Shown: in pieces, positions 1 to 8,424 of the stretch
Layout: each line of letters starts with the position of its first letter
Position numbering within the stretch: the stretch's first letter is position 1
The notes under the pieces: model-generated
Told to the model about the DNA's origin: nothing
The model's database searches: none
What the model saw: the letters and a program-made list of their open reading frames with translations, nothing else
Program-made: the position numbers and the translations under genes
Origin: Oscillibacter faecalis_A
GTDB taxonomy: Bacteria > Bacillota > Clostridia > Oscillospirales > Oscillospiraceae
DNA length: 64,000 nt
Direction: 5' to 3'
NCBI RefSeq assembly: GCF_029218125.1
Contig: NZ_JARFXX010000007.1
Coordinates: 62,001 to 126,000 of the forward strand

Positions 1-1404
1 GGCATCACCGGCACCTCGGTGAAAAAGCGCGAGGACTTCATGCGTATGATCCGCCACTGCCGCCAGAGGAAGATAGACGTCGTCCTCACCAAATCGGTCT
101 CCCGCTTCGCCCGCAACACGGTGGACTGCCTCTACTACACACGGGCACTCAAGGAGCTGGGCATCGCCGTCATCTTTGAAAAGGAGAACATCAATTCGCT
201 GGAGGAGGACAGCGAGCTGCGCATCACACTCTCCGGCGCCTTCGCGCAGTCCGAGAGCGAATCCATCTCCGCCAATGTCACATGGGGGAAACGCCGCGCT
301 ATGGAGAGCGGAAAGGCGACCATCCAGTACAAATACCTCTACGGCTACCGCAGGGGTGCGGACGATAAACCGGAGATCATCCCGGAGGAGGCGGAGGTCG
401 TCCGCTGGATCTACGAGCGATACCTCGCCGGGGCCAGCACACGGATGCTGCGGGACGAGCTGCATGAGCAGGGCGTGATATATTCCGAAAAGTCACCGCA
501 ATGGACGCTGCCTCATATCAAGAGCATCCTGCGGAATGAGAAATACTGCGGCGATGTGCTGATGCAGAAGACCTTTCAGCAGGATGTCATCAACCGCAAG
601 GTCATCAAAAACACAGGGCAGCTCCCCATGTACCTCATAGAGAACCACCACGAGGGCATCGTCAGCCGTGAGAAGTACAACGCGGTGCAGGCGGAGATGG
701 CGCGGCGCAAGGCGGCAAAAAGCCCCTCTAAGAGAGCCTCCACCGGTCTTGCCGCCTACACCAGCCGCTACGCACTCTCAGACCGTCTGGTGTGCGGCGA
801 GTGCGGAACGCTGTACCGCCGCTGCACATGGACGCGCCCCGATGGAAAGCGCGTCGTGTGGCGCTGTGTGAGCCGTCTGGACTATGGCAAGAAATACTGC
901 CACAGCTCGCCCACGCTGGACGAGGTGCCGCTCCAGCAGGCGATCATAGCCGCCCTCAACACCGTCCTGCCGGACTTGGATGGCCGCATCCGCCAAATCA
1001 CGGAGGCGTTGGAGGTGGAGGTCATCCCGTTCCCTGGCAGCGGCATGAGCCTTGGTGACATCGACCGCAGACTGACGGAGCTGGAGGCACAGTTCCAAAG
1101 GCTGCTGGAAAAGGCGGCGGATGATCCCATCGCCTATGGGGATCAGTTCATGGAGATATTGGACGAGCAGACCGCGCTAAAGGAACTGCGGGTCTCTATC
1201 CTTGCCGAGAATAAGGAACACGCCGAAGCGGATCGGCGCATCAGGGATGCCGCGGGGATGCTGGAAAACGCCGTGCCCCACATCGCGGAATGGGACGAGA
1301 GTGCCGTCCGACAGCTGGTGGCGCAGGTGAAGGTGCTGTCCAAAAACGAGATCAGCGTGACGCTCAAGAGCGGCATCGAGATCCGCCAGAGCATATCAAA
1401 CTAA
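1..1404 (+). CDS. large serine recombinase (5' end outside window)
   Basis: Site-specific DNA recombinase of the large serine (resolvase/invertase) family. The reading frame is open from the first base, so the N-terminus with the catalytic serine lies outside the window. Visible are the end of the resolvase domain (motif TKSVSRFARN near the start), the Recombinase domain, a zinc ribbon (CGECG ... C ... C around residues 262-295) and a C-terminal coiled-coil region, the usual order. The stop at 1402-1404 precedes the phosphoesterase gene by 16 bp. Such enzymes integrate or excise phages and conjugative transposons. It may belong to an element lying mostly to the left. Family assignment is firm; function of this copy is inferred. 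Confidence 0.92.
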   Translation, partial: GITGTSVKKREDFMRMIRHCRQRKIDVVLTKSVSRFARNTVDCLYYTRALKELGIAVIFEKENINSLEEDSELRITLSGAFAQSESESISANVTWGKRRAMESGKATIQYKYLYGYRRGADDKPEIIPEEAEVVRWIYERYLAGASTRMLRDELHEQGVIYSEKSPQWTLPHIKSILRNEKYCGDVLMQKTFQQDVINRKVIKNTGQLPMYLIENHHEGIVSREKYNAVQAEMARRKAAKSPSKRASTGLAAYTSRYALSDRLVCGECGTLYRRCTWTRPDGKRVVWRCVSRLDYGKKYCHSSPTLDEVPLQQAIIAALNTVLPDLDGRIRQITEALEVEVIPFPGSGMSLGDIDRRLTELEAQFQRLLEKAADDPIAYGDQFMEILDEQTALKELRVSILAENKEHAEADRRIRDAAGMLENAVPHIAEWDESAVRQLVAQVKVLSKNEISVTLKSGIEIRQSISN

Positions 1405-1420
1405 GATAGGAGATGGAAAA

Positions 1421-2167
1421 ATGGTATTTGTGACCGGTGACCTCCACGGAAATTTTGAGCGATTCAAACCAAAATACTTTCCCGAACAGGCGCGGATGAC
1501 AAAGCAGGACATTATGATCTGTGCCGGTGACTTCGGCGGCGTGTGGTTTGGTAACAGCCGCGACGATGAAACGCTGGACTGGCTGGAACACCTGCCCTTC
1601 ACGCTTGCCTTCGTCTGCGGCAACCATGAAAACTATGATGCACTGGAGCGTTACCCTGTGGCGGAGTGGCACGGCGGCAAGGTTCATCGCGTTCGGTCTC
1701 ATGTGCTGCACCTGATGCGCGGTCAGATCTTCGAGCTGGAGAGTTACCGCTTCTTTACGATGGGCGGTGCCAAAAGCCACGACATCGAGGATGGGATTCT
1801 GGAGCCGGATGCCCCGGATTTTGAGCAAAGGCTCACGATGCTCCAGCGCAAGCCCAGAGCGAGGTACCGCGTCAACCATATCTCGTGGTGGGCACAAGAA
1901 CTGCCCTCCGATGAGGAATATGCCGAGGCACGGCGAAACCTTAACGCGGTCGGCTGGCAGGTGGACTACATCATCACCCACTGCGCTCCCACCAGCATCG
2001 CCCTCATGGGGAGCCGCCACAACGAGGCGGACCGGCTCACAGACTTCCTACAGGAGGTACGGGAAAGAGCAAAATACCACTACTGGCTGTTCGGCCATTA
2101 TCACGACAACCGAGCCATTGATGAAAAGCACATCCTGCTGTGGGAGCAGATTGTGCGGATCATCTGA
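1421..2167 (+). CDS. calcineurin-like metallophosphoesterase
   Basis: Predicted metal-dependent phosphoesterase of 248 aa. All metal-ligand motifs are present: GDLHG near the N-terminus, GDFGG around residue 40, GNHEN around residue 67 and GHYHD near the C-terminus. Substrate cannot be read from sequence; relatives hydrolyse phosphomono- or diesters, nucleotides or protein phosphates. The ATG follows AGGAG in a 16-bp gap after the recombinase gene, so the two may be cotranscribed. A strong hairpin terminator follows directly. Such genes are common cargo next to serine recombinases in clostridial elements. Confidence 0.88.
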   Translation: MVFVTGDLHGNFERFKPKYFPEQARMTKQDIMICAGDFGGVWFGNSRDDETLDWLEHLPFTLAFVCGNHENYDALERYPVAEWHGGKVHRVRSHVLHLMRGQIFELESYRFFTMGGAKSHDIEDGILEPDAPDFEQRLTMLQRKPRARYRVNHISWWAQELPSDEEYAEARRNLNAVGWQVDYIITHCAPTSIALMGSRHNEADRLTDFLQEVRERAKYHYWLFGHYHDNRAIDEKHILLWEQIVRII

Positions 2168-2173
2168 AGCAGG

Positions 2174-2223
2174 TCAAAGCAGAGAAAAACACGGCTGAGT
2201 CACCGTGCTTTTCTCTGCTTTGA
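2174..2223 (+). terminator. rho-independent-like hairpin after phosphoesterase gene
   Basis: Inverted repeat with arms of about 21 nt (left arm begins TCAAAGCAGAG, right arm ends CTCTGCTTTGA) with one mismatch and a loop of about 8 nt. It starts 7 bases after the stop codon. Confidence 0.75.
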
Positions 2224-2260
2224 GCGTTGATCAGGCGCGCCGCGCCGGAAAGGAGAAGCT

Positions 2261-3133
2261 ATGAATATCCGCAAGCCCACAGATTACACCACCCTGTTCG
2301 CCGCGCTGGACGCCGCTGTTGCGGCGCAGCTCCCGCAGATGGAGCTGTACTGCGAGATTGGCAGAGTGGTCAGCGGCAGGGGCGAAAAAGGCGCAGCTGT
2401 TGCGGCGTCGGAATACCTGCAAGCGGCCTATCCTGCGGTCGATGGCTTCTCGCCCCGCAATGTGCGCCGGATGCGGGGCTTCTACCGGATGTACGGCGAC
2501 ACGCCGGAATTGCTGGCGGAGGCAATGCGTCTGAACTGGACACAGAATGTGGTCATCATGGAGGCCGGATTGACCATGGCCGAGAGGTGTTGGTACATTC
2601 GGAAGGTCGCTGAAAGCGGCTTATCCAAAACGGAGCTGCTGCGGATGATTGAGAGAGCCGAACATTCGGAAATTGCTCTTGGCGAAAGCGTGGATACCTG
2701 CTATACTGTAGAAAATGATGAGTTTTCGGAGAAGAACCAGTATGAAGAATATCCTGTTTATCTGCCATGGCAATATCTGCCGCAGCCCCATGGCCGAGTT
2801 CGTGATGAAGGACTTGGTGAAGAAGGCTGGGCTGGCGTCACAATTCCATATCGAGTCAGCGGCCACCAGCCGGGAGGAGATCGGCAACCCGGTCTATCCT
2901 CCGGCACGGCGCAAGCTGGCGGAGCACGGGATCTCCTGCGACGGCCATGTGGCGCGGCAGCTCACCAATCAGGACTACGACAAGTACGACCTGCTGATCG
3001 GCATGGACGGCGCGAACCTGCGGAATATGCACCGCATCTGCGGCGGCGACTTTGCAGGCAAGCTACACCTCCTGATGGACTATACCGACCACCCCCGCGA
3101 TGTTGCCGACCCGTGGTACACCGAGGACTTTGA
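2261..3133 (+). CDS. DUF1016 N-terminal-like protein with a non-homologous tail
   Basis: The first ~155 residues resemble the DUF1016 N-terminal (YhcG-type) domain found in small genes of clostridial mobile elements: SPRNVRRMRGFYRMY and WTQNVVIMEA are typical. YhcG proteins are nuclease-fold proteins, but this gene lacks the C-terminal nuclease half. The start is an ATG after GGAAAGGAG. From about base 2745 the frame runs through the phosphatase gene in another frame, so the last ~130 residues are probably not meaningful protein. The natural stop seems to have been lost by deletion or recombination near 2700-2740. It may make an elongated protein or be decaying. Confidence 0.6.
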   Translation: MNIRKPTDYTTLFAALDAAVAAQLPQMELYCEIGRVVSGRGEKGAAVAASEYLQAAYPAVDGFSPRNVRRMRGFYRMYGDTPELLAEAMRLNWTQNVVIMEAGLTMAERCWYIRKVAESGLSKTELLRMIERAEHSEIALGESVDTCYTVENDEFSEKNQYEEYPVYLPWQYLPQPHGRVRDEGLGEEGWAGVTIPYRVSGHQPGGDRQPGLSSGTAQAGGARDLLRRPCGAAAHQSGLRQVRPADRHGRREPAEYAPHLRRRLCRQATPPDGLYRPPPRCCRPVVHRGL

Positions 3134-3197
3134 GTCGACTTGGCGGGATGTGCTGGAGGGCTGCCAGGGATTGCTGAGAGAATTGTTGCAGGAGTGA
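2742..3197 (+). CDS. low-molecular-weight protein tyrosine phosphatase
   Basis: Cytosolic phosphatase of 151 aa with the signature P-loop CHGNICRS (C-x5-R-S) near residue 8 and the distal DPWYTEDF loop supplying the catalytic aspartate. Length and order match the family (Wzb/YwlE/PtpA type). The ATG at 2742 was chosen because homology begins MKNILFICHGN and GGAG lies upstream; an ATG 27 bases earlier is in frame. The gene lies wholly within the extended frame of the preceding DUF1016-like gene. The following BRO-domain gene starts 10 bases after its stop. Likely targets are phosphotyrosine or phosphoarginine proteins, which cannot be settled here. Confidence 0.9.
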   Translation: MKNILFICHGNICRSPMAEFVMKDLVKKAGLASQFHIESAATSREEIGNPVYPPARRKLAEHGISCDGHVARQLTNQDYDKYDLLIGMDGANLRNMHRICGGDFAGKLHLLMDYTDHPRDVADPWYTEDFESTWRDVLEGCQGLLRELLQE

Positions 3198-3207
3198 GGT
3201 GAACAGA

Positions 3208-4098
3208 ATGGCACAGAACGATAAGATCCAGCTATTCGAGGACAAGCGCATTCGTACTGCGTGGGACGAGGAAAAGGAAGAATGGTACTTTTCCATCGTT
3301 GATGTGGTGGCTGTTCTAACCGACCAGCCAGACCAACGCGGCGCAAGTAACTATTGGGCGAAACTGAAGCAGCGTTTGAAAGAAGAAGGCGCAGATCAGT
3401 TGCTGACAAATTGTCAGCAACTGAAAATGAAGTCGCCCAAGGATGGAAAACGCTACAATACCGATGTGGCAGACACGGAGCAGCTCCTCCGTATCGTCCA
3501 ATCCATTCCCTCGCCAAAAGCAGAACCGTTTCGAGCCTGGTTAGCACAGGTTGGCCGGGAGCGCATTGAGGAAACCATAGACCCGGAGTTGACCATCGAG
3601 CGGGCGTTGGAAACCTATCTCAAAAAGGGGTACACCCGCGAATGGATCAACCAGCGGCTGCAAGCCATTCAGGTCCGTAAGGAACTGACAGACGAGTGGG
3701 ACGCCCGCGGCGTTCAGAAGGGCGTGGAGTACGCCATCCTCACCGATGAGATCTCCCGCGCGTGGTCGGGGATGTCCACCCGCCAGTACAAAAATCTGAA
3801 GGGATTGAAAAAGGAAAACCTTCGTGATAACATGACCACGCTGGAGCTGGTGCTGAATATGTTGGCAGAAGCCACCACCACACAGTTTTCAAAGGATCGA
3901 AAGCCCTCGACCTTCCAAGAGAATCTGGAAGTTGCTAAAGCTGGCGGACAGGTTGCTGGGCGAACGAGGAAAGACATTGAGTCACAGTCCAATACGCCGG
4001 TCATCTCCCCGAAGAACGCCGCACAGCTCAATCAGATCGTGACTGACCTTCTGGAAGGGGCAGCCGCGGATATGAGCGAGATGCCAGAGGAAAAATAG
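3208..4098 (+). CDS. BRO-N domain / antirepressor-like protein
   Basis: A 296-aa protein whose N-terminal ~110 residues (IQLFEDKRIRTAWDEE, then WYFSIVDVVAVL) match the BRO-N domain of phage antirepressors and DinD-like proteins. The central part (MSTRQYKNLKGLKKENLRDNM split over residues ~195-215) is typical of longer chromosomal BRO/DinD proteins. Probable DNA-binding or regulatory role linked to mobile DNA. ATG at 3208 is favoured over GTG at 3199 because GAGGTG sits 8 nt upstream. It follows the phosphatase closely and could be in its transcript. Confidence 0.75.
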   Translation: MAQNDKIQLFEDKRIRTAWDEEKEEWYFSIVDVVAVLTDQPDQRGASNYWAKLKQRLKEEGADQLLTNCQQLKMKSPKDGKRYNTDVADTEQLLRIVQSIPSPKAEPFRAWLAQVGRERIEETIDPELTIERALETYLKKGYTREWINQRLQAIQVRKELTDEWDARGVQKGVEYAILTDEISRAWSGMSTRQYKNLKGLKKENLRDNMTTLELVLNMLAEATTTQFSKDRKPSTFQENLEVAKAGGQVAGRTRKDIESQSNTPVISPKNAAQLNQIVTDLLEGAAADMSEMPEEK

Positions 4099-4207
4099 CG
4101 TTTTCGCATAATGGTTTTTCACGCGGCCAATTAGCAGCTCTTGAAAGCACCCATTAAAAAAGTTTGAGAAAAGTTAAAAAAGAACGGAGAATTCCGACTT
4201 GCACATG

Positions 4208-4236
4208 AGATTTTTGAGCCGGGGGTTCAAAAATCT
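4208..4236. repeat. small inverted repeat
   Basis: AGATTTTTGA at 4208-4217 pairs perfectly with TCAAAAATCT at 4227-4236 around a G-rich loop. It lies 110 bp after the BRO-domain gene and could terminate it, or mark a border. No gene is visible in 4099-4365 apart from this and the following sites. Confidence 0.5.
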
Positions 4237-4260
4237 ACAGTGGTACGGCATGACACAGAA

Positions 4261-4300
4261 AAACCTTGAAACCATTATGGTTTCGAGGTTTTTTCTTTTT
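4261..4300. terminator. terminator hairpin at left end of AT-rich element
   Basis: Thirteen-base arms AAACCTTGAAACC (4261-4273) and GGTTTCGAGGTTT (4279-4291), one wobble position, followed on the plus strand by a T-rich tract. Placed like the terminator that follows the tRNA half at 14.29 kb, so it may mark the left border of this element. Confidence 0.7.
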
Positions 4301-4305
4301 AGATG

Positions 4306-4346
4306 AAAACCTTGAGGTACAACAAAAACCTTGAGAAAACCTTGAG
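4306..4346 (+). repeat. three AAAACCTTGAG repeats (candidate integrase arm sites, left end)
   Basis: The 11-mer AAAACCTTGAG occurs at 4306-4316, 4325-4335 and 4336-4346, the last two abutting. The same 11-mer occurs three times at 14039-14101. Paired clusters at both ends of an integrase-bearing segment are the expected layout for arm-type binding sites of a tyrosine recombinase. Confidence 0.65.
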
Positions 4347-4365
4347 TTAAAAAGACGGTAGACAT

Positions 4366-5025
4366 TTATTCGTGTCTACCGTCTTTCTTTATGTCCTTTT
4401 TTGGCCCTTCTGCTTCGATGGTTTCGGCAGCATACTCATAAGGGCCATCAGCAACATCATTAGTTAATCTACGCTTGCGCCTTATTGCAACATTGTCGAT
4501 TCCATCTTTTAACTTGAGAGGGGTTTCCTCTAAGTCACGAAGAATATATGTCTCATTCTGGCGCATGGGCTTAAACATTTTGTTGAAATATTTTTCGGGT
4601 ACATGCTCTTCGGCAGCGTCCCTCTTTATCTCTTCAATTTCCAGGCGATTTTGAAAAAAAGCATTCAAAAGTTTTGAATTAAAACTGAGTACTGGTGCTC
4701 CGCAAGAATCACGGTTTAAGTCGATGCCCTCATAGTCAATCAGACTGATAATGAGGTCTGCTACGTCCTTTTCCGTTCTGACGCTCTCAGGGGATTTCTC
4801 AATGCGTCCTAAGAGGTAGTCGACAGATGTGCCTAAGTAATCTGCAATAGCGTATAATTTGTCTACAGACGGAATAGCGAGGCCAGACTCGTAGTAGGTC
4901 ATGGAGCTTGGTGCAATGTCGAGAGTACGAGCCATCTCTGCTTTGTTTACACCACGGAATTCTCTACAGCTCCGTAGCCGACTTGCCAAGATGGAGCTAT
5001 CAACTGCTGCGGGTTTGTTATACAT
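4366..5025 (-). CDS. XRE-family transcriptional repressor
   Basis: A 219-aa regulator with a classical N-terminal helix-turn-helix (residues ~12-66; GVNKAEMARTLDIAPSSMTY and the family tail GTSVDYLLGR). The C-terminal part is charged and unassigned. It is transcribed away from xis/int from its own sigma-A-like promoter at 5047-5075 with AGGAGG before the start. Three copies of a GCGC-centred 15-mer lie in the divergent region, one just behind its -35 box, so it probably represses itself and the excision/integration genes. This role is inferred by analogy with phage and ICE repressors. Confidence 0.88.
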   Translation of the reverse strand: MYNKPAAVDSSILASRLRSCREFRGVNKAEMARTLDIAPSSMTYYESGLAIPSVDKLYAIADYLGTSVDYLLGRIEKSPESVRTEKDVADLIISLIDYEGIDLNRDSCGAPVLSFNSKLLNAFFQNRLEIEEIKRDAAEEHVPEKYFNKMFKPMRQNETYILRDLEETPLKLKDGIDNVAIRRKRRLTNDVADGPYEYAAETIEAEGPKKDIKKDGRHE

Positions 5026-5046
5026 ACATCAACGCCTCCTGATTCA

Positions 5047-5075
5047 ATTATAATGGAGGCGGATATGGGTGTCAA
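5047..5075 (-). promoter_or_regulatory. sigma-A-type promoter for the XRE gene
   Basis: On the minus strand TTGACA (5075-5070) and TATAAT (5052-5047) are both perfect and 17 bp apart, reading into the XRE gene. Confidence 0.8.
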
Positions 5076-5082
5076 TATAAAA

Positions 5083-5278
5083 TTAGCGTAAATTGAAATT
5101 TATTTTTATATTCTATTGACAAATGACCGGGTCAGGGGTTATAATCCAATCAAAGAACAAAGTTAGCGCAAATTGAACCTTACCATTCAAGATGCGTTTG
5201 GTTAGCCTAACACTATCGCAGTCCATTCGTATGCGCCGGATGGATTATTTCTAAAATCAAAAATTAGCGCAAATTGAA
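5083..5278 (+). promoter_or_regulatory. three operator-like 15-mers between repressor and xis
   Basis: TTAGCGYAAATTGAA occurs at 5083-5097 (Y=T), 5163-5177 and 5264-5278 (Y=C), all in the same orientation. The core TTAGCGCAA is an imperfect palindrome, as expected for a dimeric HTH repressor. Copies flank the plus-strand promoter and lie next to both -35 regions. Binding by the XRE protein is inferred. Confidence 0.72.
5116..5145 (+). promoter_or_regulatory. sigma-A-type promoter for xis-int
   Basis: TTGACA at 5116-5121 and TATAAT at 5140-5145, spacer 18 bp, reading toward xis. Operator copies lie on both sides. Confidence 0.75.
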
Positions 5279-5296
5279 GTAAAAGGTAAAATTTTT

Positions 5297-5506
5297 ATGA
5301 AAAATGGAAATTTGACAGGGTTTATGAGCATCAAGGACACAGCAACACACAGCGGATTTAGCCAGTTCTACATTCGCAAACAGTGTAAGAGCGGAACCGT
5401 TCCATGCAGGATGGCAGGGACAAAGTACATGATTGATTATGAAGCGTTTATGGAGCGAGAGCACAGATTGGCAGCACAGGCAGTTTCAAAGCCTTATGTG
5501 ATGTGA
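5297..5506 (+). CDS. xis: excisionase-like small DNA-binding protein
   Basis: A 69-aa basic protein with a MerR/excisionase-type winged HTH (MSIKDTATHSGFSQFYIRKQ, then a wing ending KYMIDYEAFME). It lies directly upstream of a Tn916-family integrase, the standard place for Xis, which directs the integrase toward excision. Start ATG has a weak AAGG upstream. The gene is preceded by the triple-operator promoter region, so expression is likely held down by the divergent repressor. Gene symbol follows position and fold rather than close identity. Confidence 0.8.
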   Translation: MKNGNLTGFMSIKDTATHSGFSQFYIRKQCKSGTVPCRMAGTKYMIDYEAFMEREHRLAAQAVSKPYVM

Positions 5507-5519
5507 GAGAGGTGTATAT

Positions 5520-6752
5520 ATGGCATCGGTAAAGCAAAAGCAGAGAAAAGATGGCAGCGTTTTCTACGAGATTTCGGTTAGCAGAGGTCACGGCCTATCC
5601 CCCTACACAATGAGGTGGGATAGGCCAGAGGGGTTAGCTGGTAAAACAGTCAAAGCAAGGCTGCAAGCGGTTGCGTCCGAATTTGAACGTGATTGTAGAG
5701 ATGGCAAGGTCAAGACTCGTAAGGAAAGAAAAGCGGAACAGGAAGAAGCAGAGCAGAAAAAAATCCTTGAGGCAAGGAACAAAATGACCTTTAAGCGTTT
5801 TTGCGAAGAAACGTTTTTGCCAGACCTCCGGCTAAGATGCAGTGAGCATACCATCTACAACTATCAGCTTCAACTGGAAAAGCACATCTATCCTGATATT
5901 GGAGCCTTGGAACTGCAAGCAATTAAGGCGGGGGACATCAATCAACTACTGCGGAACCAGCAAGCAATGAACGTATCCTTATCTATCCCCGTAAAGGTCT
6001 ATACCATTGTTCGTGCAATTATCAAGATGGCTTACAAGGATGAGCTGATAGACCGGAACCCGATGGATAAGGTTGACCGTCCCCACAAGCGCAAGGATAC
6101 GAGCCAGACACAGGCTCCGATGGCATGTACGGCTGATGAACTGCAAAAGCTGTGTGAGGCACTGAAAACTGAACCATTCCTGTGGCAAGCCCTTGTGCGT
6201 TTGTTGGTTGACAGTGGTATGCGTGTTGGGGAGTGTGTGGGACTGCTGTGGAGCAACGTAGATTTCGATAAGGGACGAATCACGGTTGATGGGACAATGG
6301 TTTATACCCCCGATAAAGGCGTGTTCCGTGACCTGACCAAAAATGGAAAGAGCAGAACGTTTGGAGTTGACCCGGAAGTAATGGAAATGCTCAGAGTCCT
6401 ACGGGACAGGCAACGGCTTGCGAAAGAATCAGAGTATGTGTTCACAAATGAGTCGACAGGATTACCGCTTCATCCAGACTCTCCAAGGCGCTTCCTGAAA
6501 AAGCTGGGAGAGAAGTGCGGTATTGAGGGCTTGCATCCACATCTGCTACGTCATAGCTTTGCAAGTGTAGCCATTACAAACGGTGCGGATATTGCGAGTG
6601 TATCAGAGAAGCTGGGACATAGCGACAAGGCCGTAACGCTCAGGATGTATACCCACGCAGACGAAGCGAGTATTGAAAAGGCCAGCGATATTTTTAGAAC
6701 GGCAATTTCAGGAAAAACAGAAAATACAAATCAGATAGGAGATAGAGTATGA
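5520..6752 (+). CDS. int: tyrosine integrase, Tn916 family
   Basis: A 410-aa site-specific recombinase that should integrate and excise the surrounding element. N-terminal arm-binding region (1-60), core-binding SAM-like domain (~90-180) and catalytic domain (~200-390) are in the usual order. All active-site residues are visible: R235 (GMRVGE), K277 (TKNGKSR), H341/R344 (HPHLLRH), H367 (LGHSD) and Y377 (RMYTHA). It starts 13 bp after xis and overlaps the next gene by 4 bp (ATGA). Candidate arm sites AAAACCTTGAG lie at 4306-4346 and 14039-14101. Target site not identified on the left side. Confidence 0.93.
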   Translation: MASVKQKQRKDGSVFYEISVSRGHGLSPYTMRWDRPEGLAGKTVKARLQAVASEFERDCRDGKVKTRKERKAEQEEAEQKKILEARNKMTFKRFCEETFLPDLRLRCSEHTIYNYQLQLEKHIYPDIGALELQAIKAGDINQLLRNQQAMNVSLSIPVKVYTIVRAIIKMAYKDELIDRNPMDKVDRPHKRKDTSQTQAPMACTADELQKLCEALKTEPFLWQALVRLLVDSGMRVGECVGLLWSNVDFDKGRITVDGTMVYTPDKGVFRDLTKNGKSRTFGVDPEVMEMLRVLRDRQRLAKESEYVFTNESTGLPLHPDSPRRFLKKLGEKCGIEGLHPHLLRHSFASVAITNGADIASVSEKLGHSDKAVTLRMYTHADEASIEKASDIFRTAISGKTENTNQIGDRV

Positions 6753-8164
6753 TTACATTGACACAAATCTACAATGAAATCTTGCTCAAGGAGCAGAACA
6801 AGAAAATGGTTGAAAACAAGAATGAAGATAACTGGAAGCCGGAAAGATGTATGGATTACTCTCCGCCTGAGTTCTGTGTCCCTGTAAGCAGGGCGAAAGC
6901 AGCTCAAAGGAGGAAGCTCTCCAAGGTGCTGGCCTTTATCAAACGTGTACGCAATATCAGGTATGGGGAGGGCTGTACGATTATGCCGATTCCGACCACC
7001 AGTAGAAGCATGATTGCGATTGCGGGGTCTGTGGCAAACGTATCCAACCTGATTAAGTTTATGTGTGCAATAGGGCTTATCAGCGTTGAGTGCAGCAAAT
7101 ATCAGTTCAATAGCAGATACGAAAAATGCAATTTCTCAAAAAAGTACCGCTATTATTACGATAATGAGGTAAAAATCATAGATTATTGCGAACGTGAGTC
7201 CATAAAAGAATTTGTTCCTAAGAATCATCCCGATAGAAAGCTGAATGATTTACCAATGCCGCTGATTAGCTTTAAAAGTGTTTCATTTTCCGCAAGGTTG
7301 AATTTAGTAAAACCATCTGATATTTCTGCTGCGGAATTTGAAAAGTGCATTTCAGAACTTTTGTTTAGAAAATATCCTGATTTGGAGAAGTATCAAATGT
7401 TGGCTGATGAAATCAATGAAACCTATTATGCGCAATATCCAGAACTTGCAATTCGATTTATACCCCGCTTCACATGGTACAAGGATAAACCTGCTATTAG
7501 GAAAATTGGAATCAGAGCAACGAATCAATGTGTATCTGCGAGTAATTCTGATACACCAGATAATCGAATGAGTAAACGAGAACTTCTGGACAAATACGGA
7601 TTGAATCTATCCAAGGATGTGAAATCATCTGTACCTCGTATCACTTTATCACTGAATCAACACCTGTGGGAGAAAGAATCCACTGACATCTATGAGAGGA
7701 TATATCAGGAATACATCCACTCAATAGGATGTCCCACCAGTGGCACAGTAGTTCAAAAGTTCGAGGAATTACGTCCGGCAATCAAAACGTTGCACATGAG
7801 ACGGTATTTTGACAGTGAGGGAGAGATTGGAAATCACACTTGCCATGCTATGGCGAACGTAGAGAACCGCCAAGAGGTCTATGCGGAAATGAGCAGATAC
7901 CAGAAAGCAATTATTGAGGCAGAGGGACGGAAACTCTATGGGAATGAGATTTTCTTTCACGAAAGCTGTATCTATCTTGATGTCCTGAAGGAACTGCTGG
8001 ATAATGGTTTCTTTTGCTGGGAGTGTTATGATGCCTTCTATGCGAGAAAAGAGGGCATTACTCAGGAAGCGTTTGAAAGCTATGTGGAAGCGTTGGTGGA
8101 GAAAAAAGCAAACGCCTATATCCAGAGGTATTATGAAATAAAGGATGAAACGGTGGCTTCCTGA
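6749..8164 (+). CDS. unknown 471-aa protein, possible replication/maintenance protein
   Basis: I do not recognise this protein. Its start overlaps the integrase stop (ATGA), so it is translationally coupled to int. Residues ~80-140 (PTTSRSMIAIAGSVANVSNL, then a basic aromatic stretch) could form a winged helix. The rest is mixed alpha/beta, rich in Tyr, Arg and Lys, without signal peptide or membrane segment. It ends just before a region with four inverted repeats (8275-8534), an arrangement seen for replication initiators and their origins or for relaxases and oriT. That role is a guess from position only. Confidence 0.7.
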   Translation: MITLTQIYNEILLKEQNKKMVENKNEDNWKPERCMDYSPPEFCVPVSRAKAAQRRKLSKVLAFIKRVRNIRYGEGCTIMPIPTTSRSMIAIAGSVANVSNLIKFMCAIGLISVECSKYQFNSRYEKCNFSKKYRYYYDNEVKIIDYCERESIKEFVPKNHPDRKLNDLPMPLISFKSVSFSARLNLVKPSDISAAEFEKCISELLFRKYPDLEKYQMLADEINETYYAQYPELAIRFIPRFTWYKDKPAIRKIGIRATNQCVSASNSDTPDNRMSKRELLDKYGLNLSKDVKSSVPRITLSLNQHLWEKESTDIYERIYQEYIHSIGCPTSGTVVQKFEELRPAIKTLHMRRYFDSEGEIGNHTCHAMANVENRQEVYAEMSRYQKAIIEAEGRKLYGNEIFFHESCIYLDVLKELLDNGFFCWECYDAFYARKEGITQEAFESYVEALVEKKANAYIQRYYEIKDETVAS

Positions 8165-8274
8165 TATGGGAAAACATATATTGACTCTTCAAGTGGACAG
8201 GAAAACCAAAAGCACCACATCCTGAGTGAGAGAGCAACTTGAAGTGAACGTTTCAAAATTACGGTGAACAGGAA

Positions 8275-8378
8275 GCCCTCTCATCGCTGGTCGCTCCGCG
8301 ATCAGCGGAAAAGAGGGCGTACTTGTTATCACAGAAATTGTCTGATTGATTTCCGAAAAAGGGGTTAATCAGGCAATT
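8275..8378. repeat. two hairpins downstream of the 471-aa gene
   Basis: First hairpin: GCCCTCT (8275-8281) pairs with AGAGGGC (8312-8318), with an inner CGCTG/CAGCG stem. Second: AATTGTCTGATT (8336-8347) pairs with AATCAGGCAATT (8367-8378), one mismatch. Either could terminate the int transcript; together with the following nested palindrome they make an unusually structured 260-bp stretch. Confidence 0.65.
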
Positions 8379-8424
8379 TTCCTTTTTGGCTTGTCTTTTC
8401 TGGATAGGCGTGATACACTGAATT

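Noticed and set aside
4213..4257. Possible left att (tRNA-like T-loop GGGTTCAAAA) before the terminator at 4261
   Set aside because: The stem around it does not form a T arm, and the bases pair instead into the hairpin 4208-4236. No match to the tRNA-Thr half.
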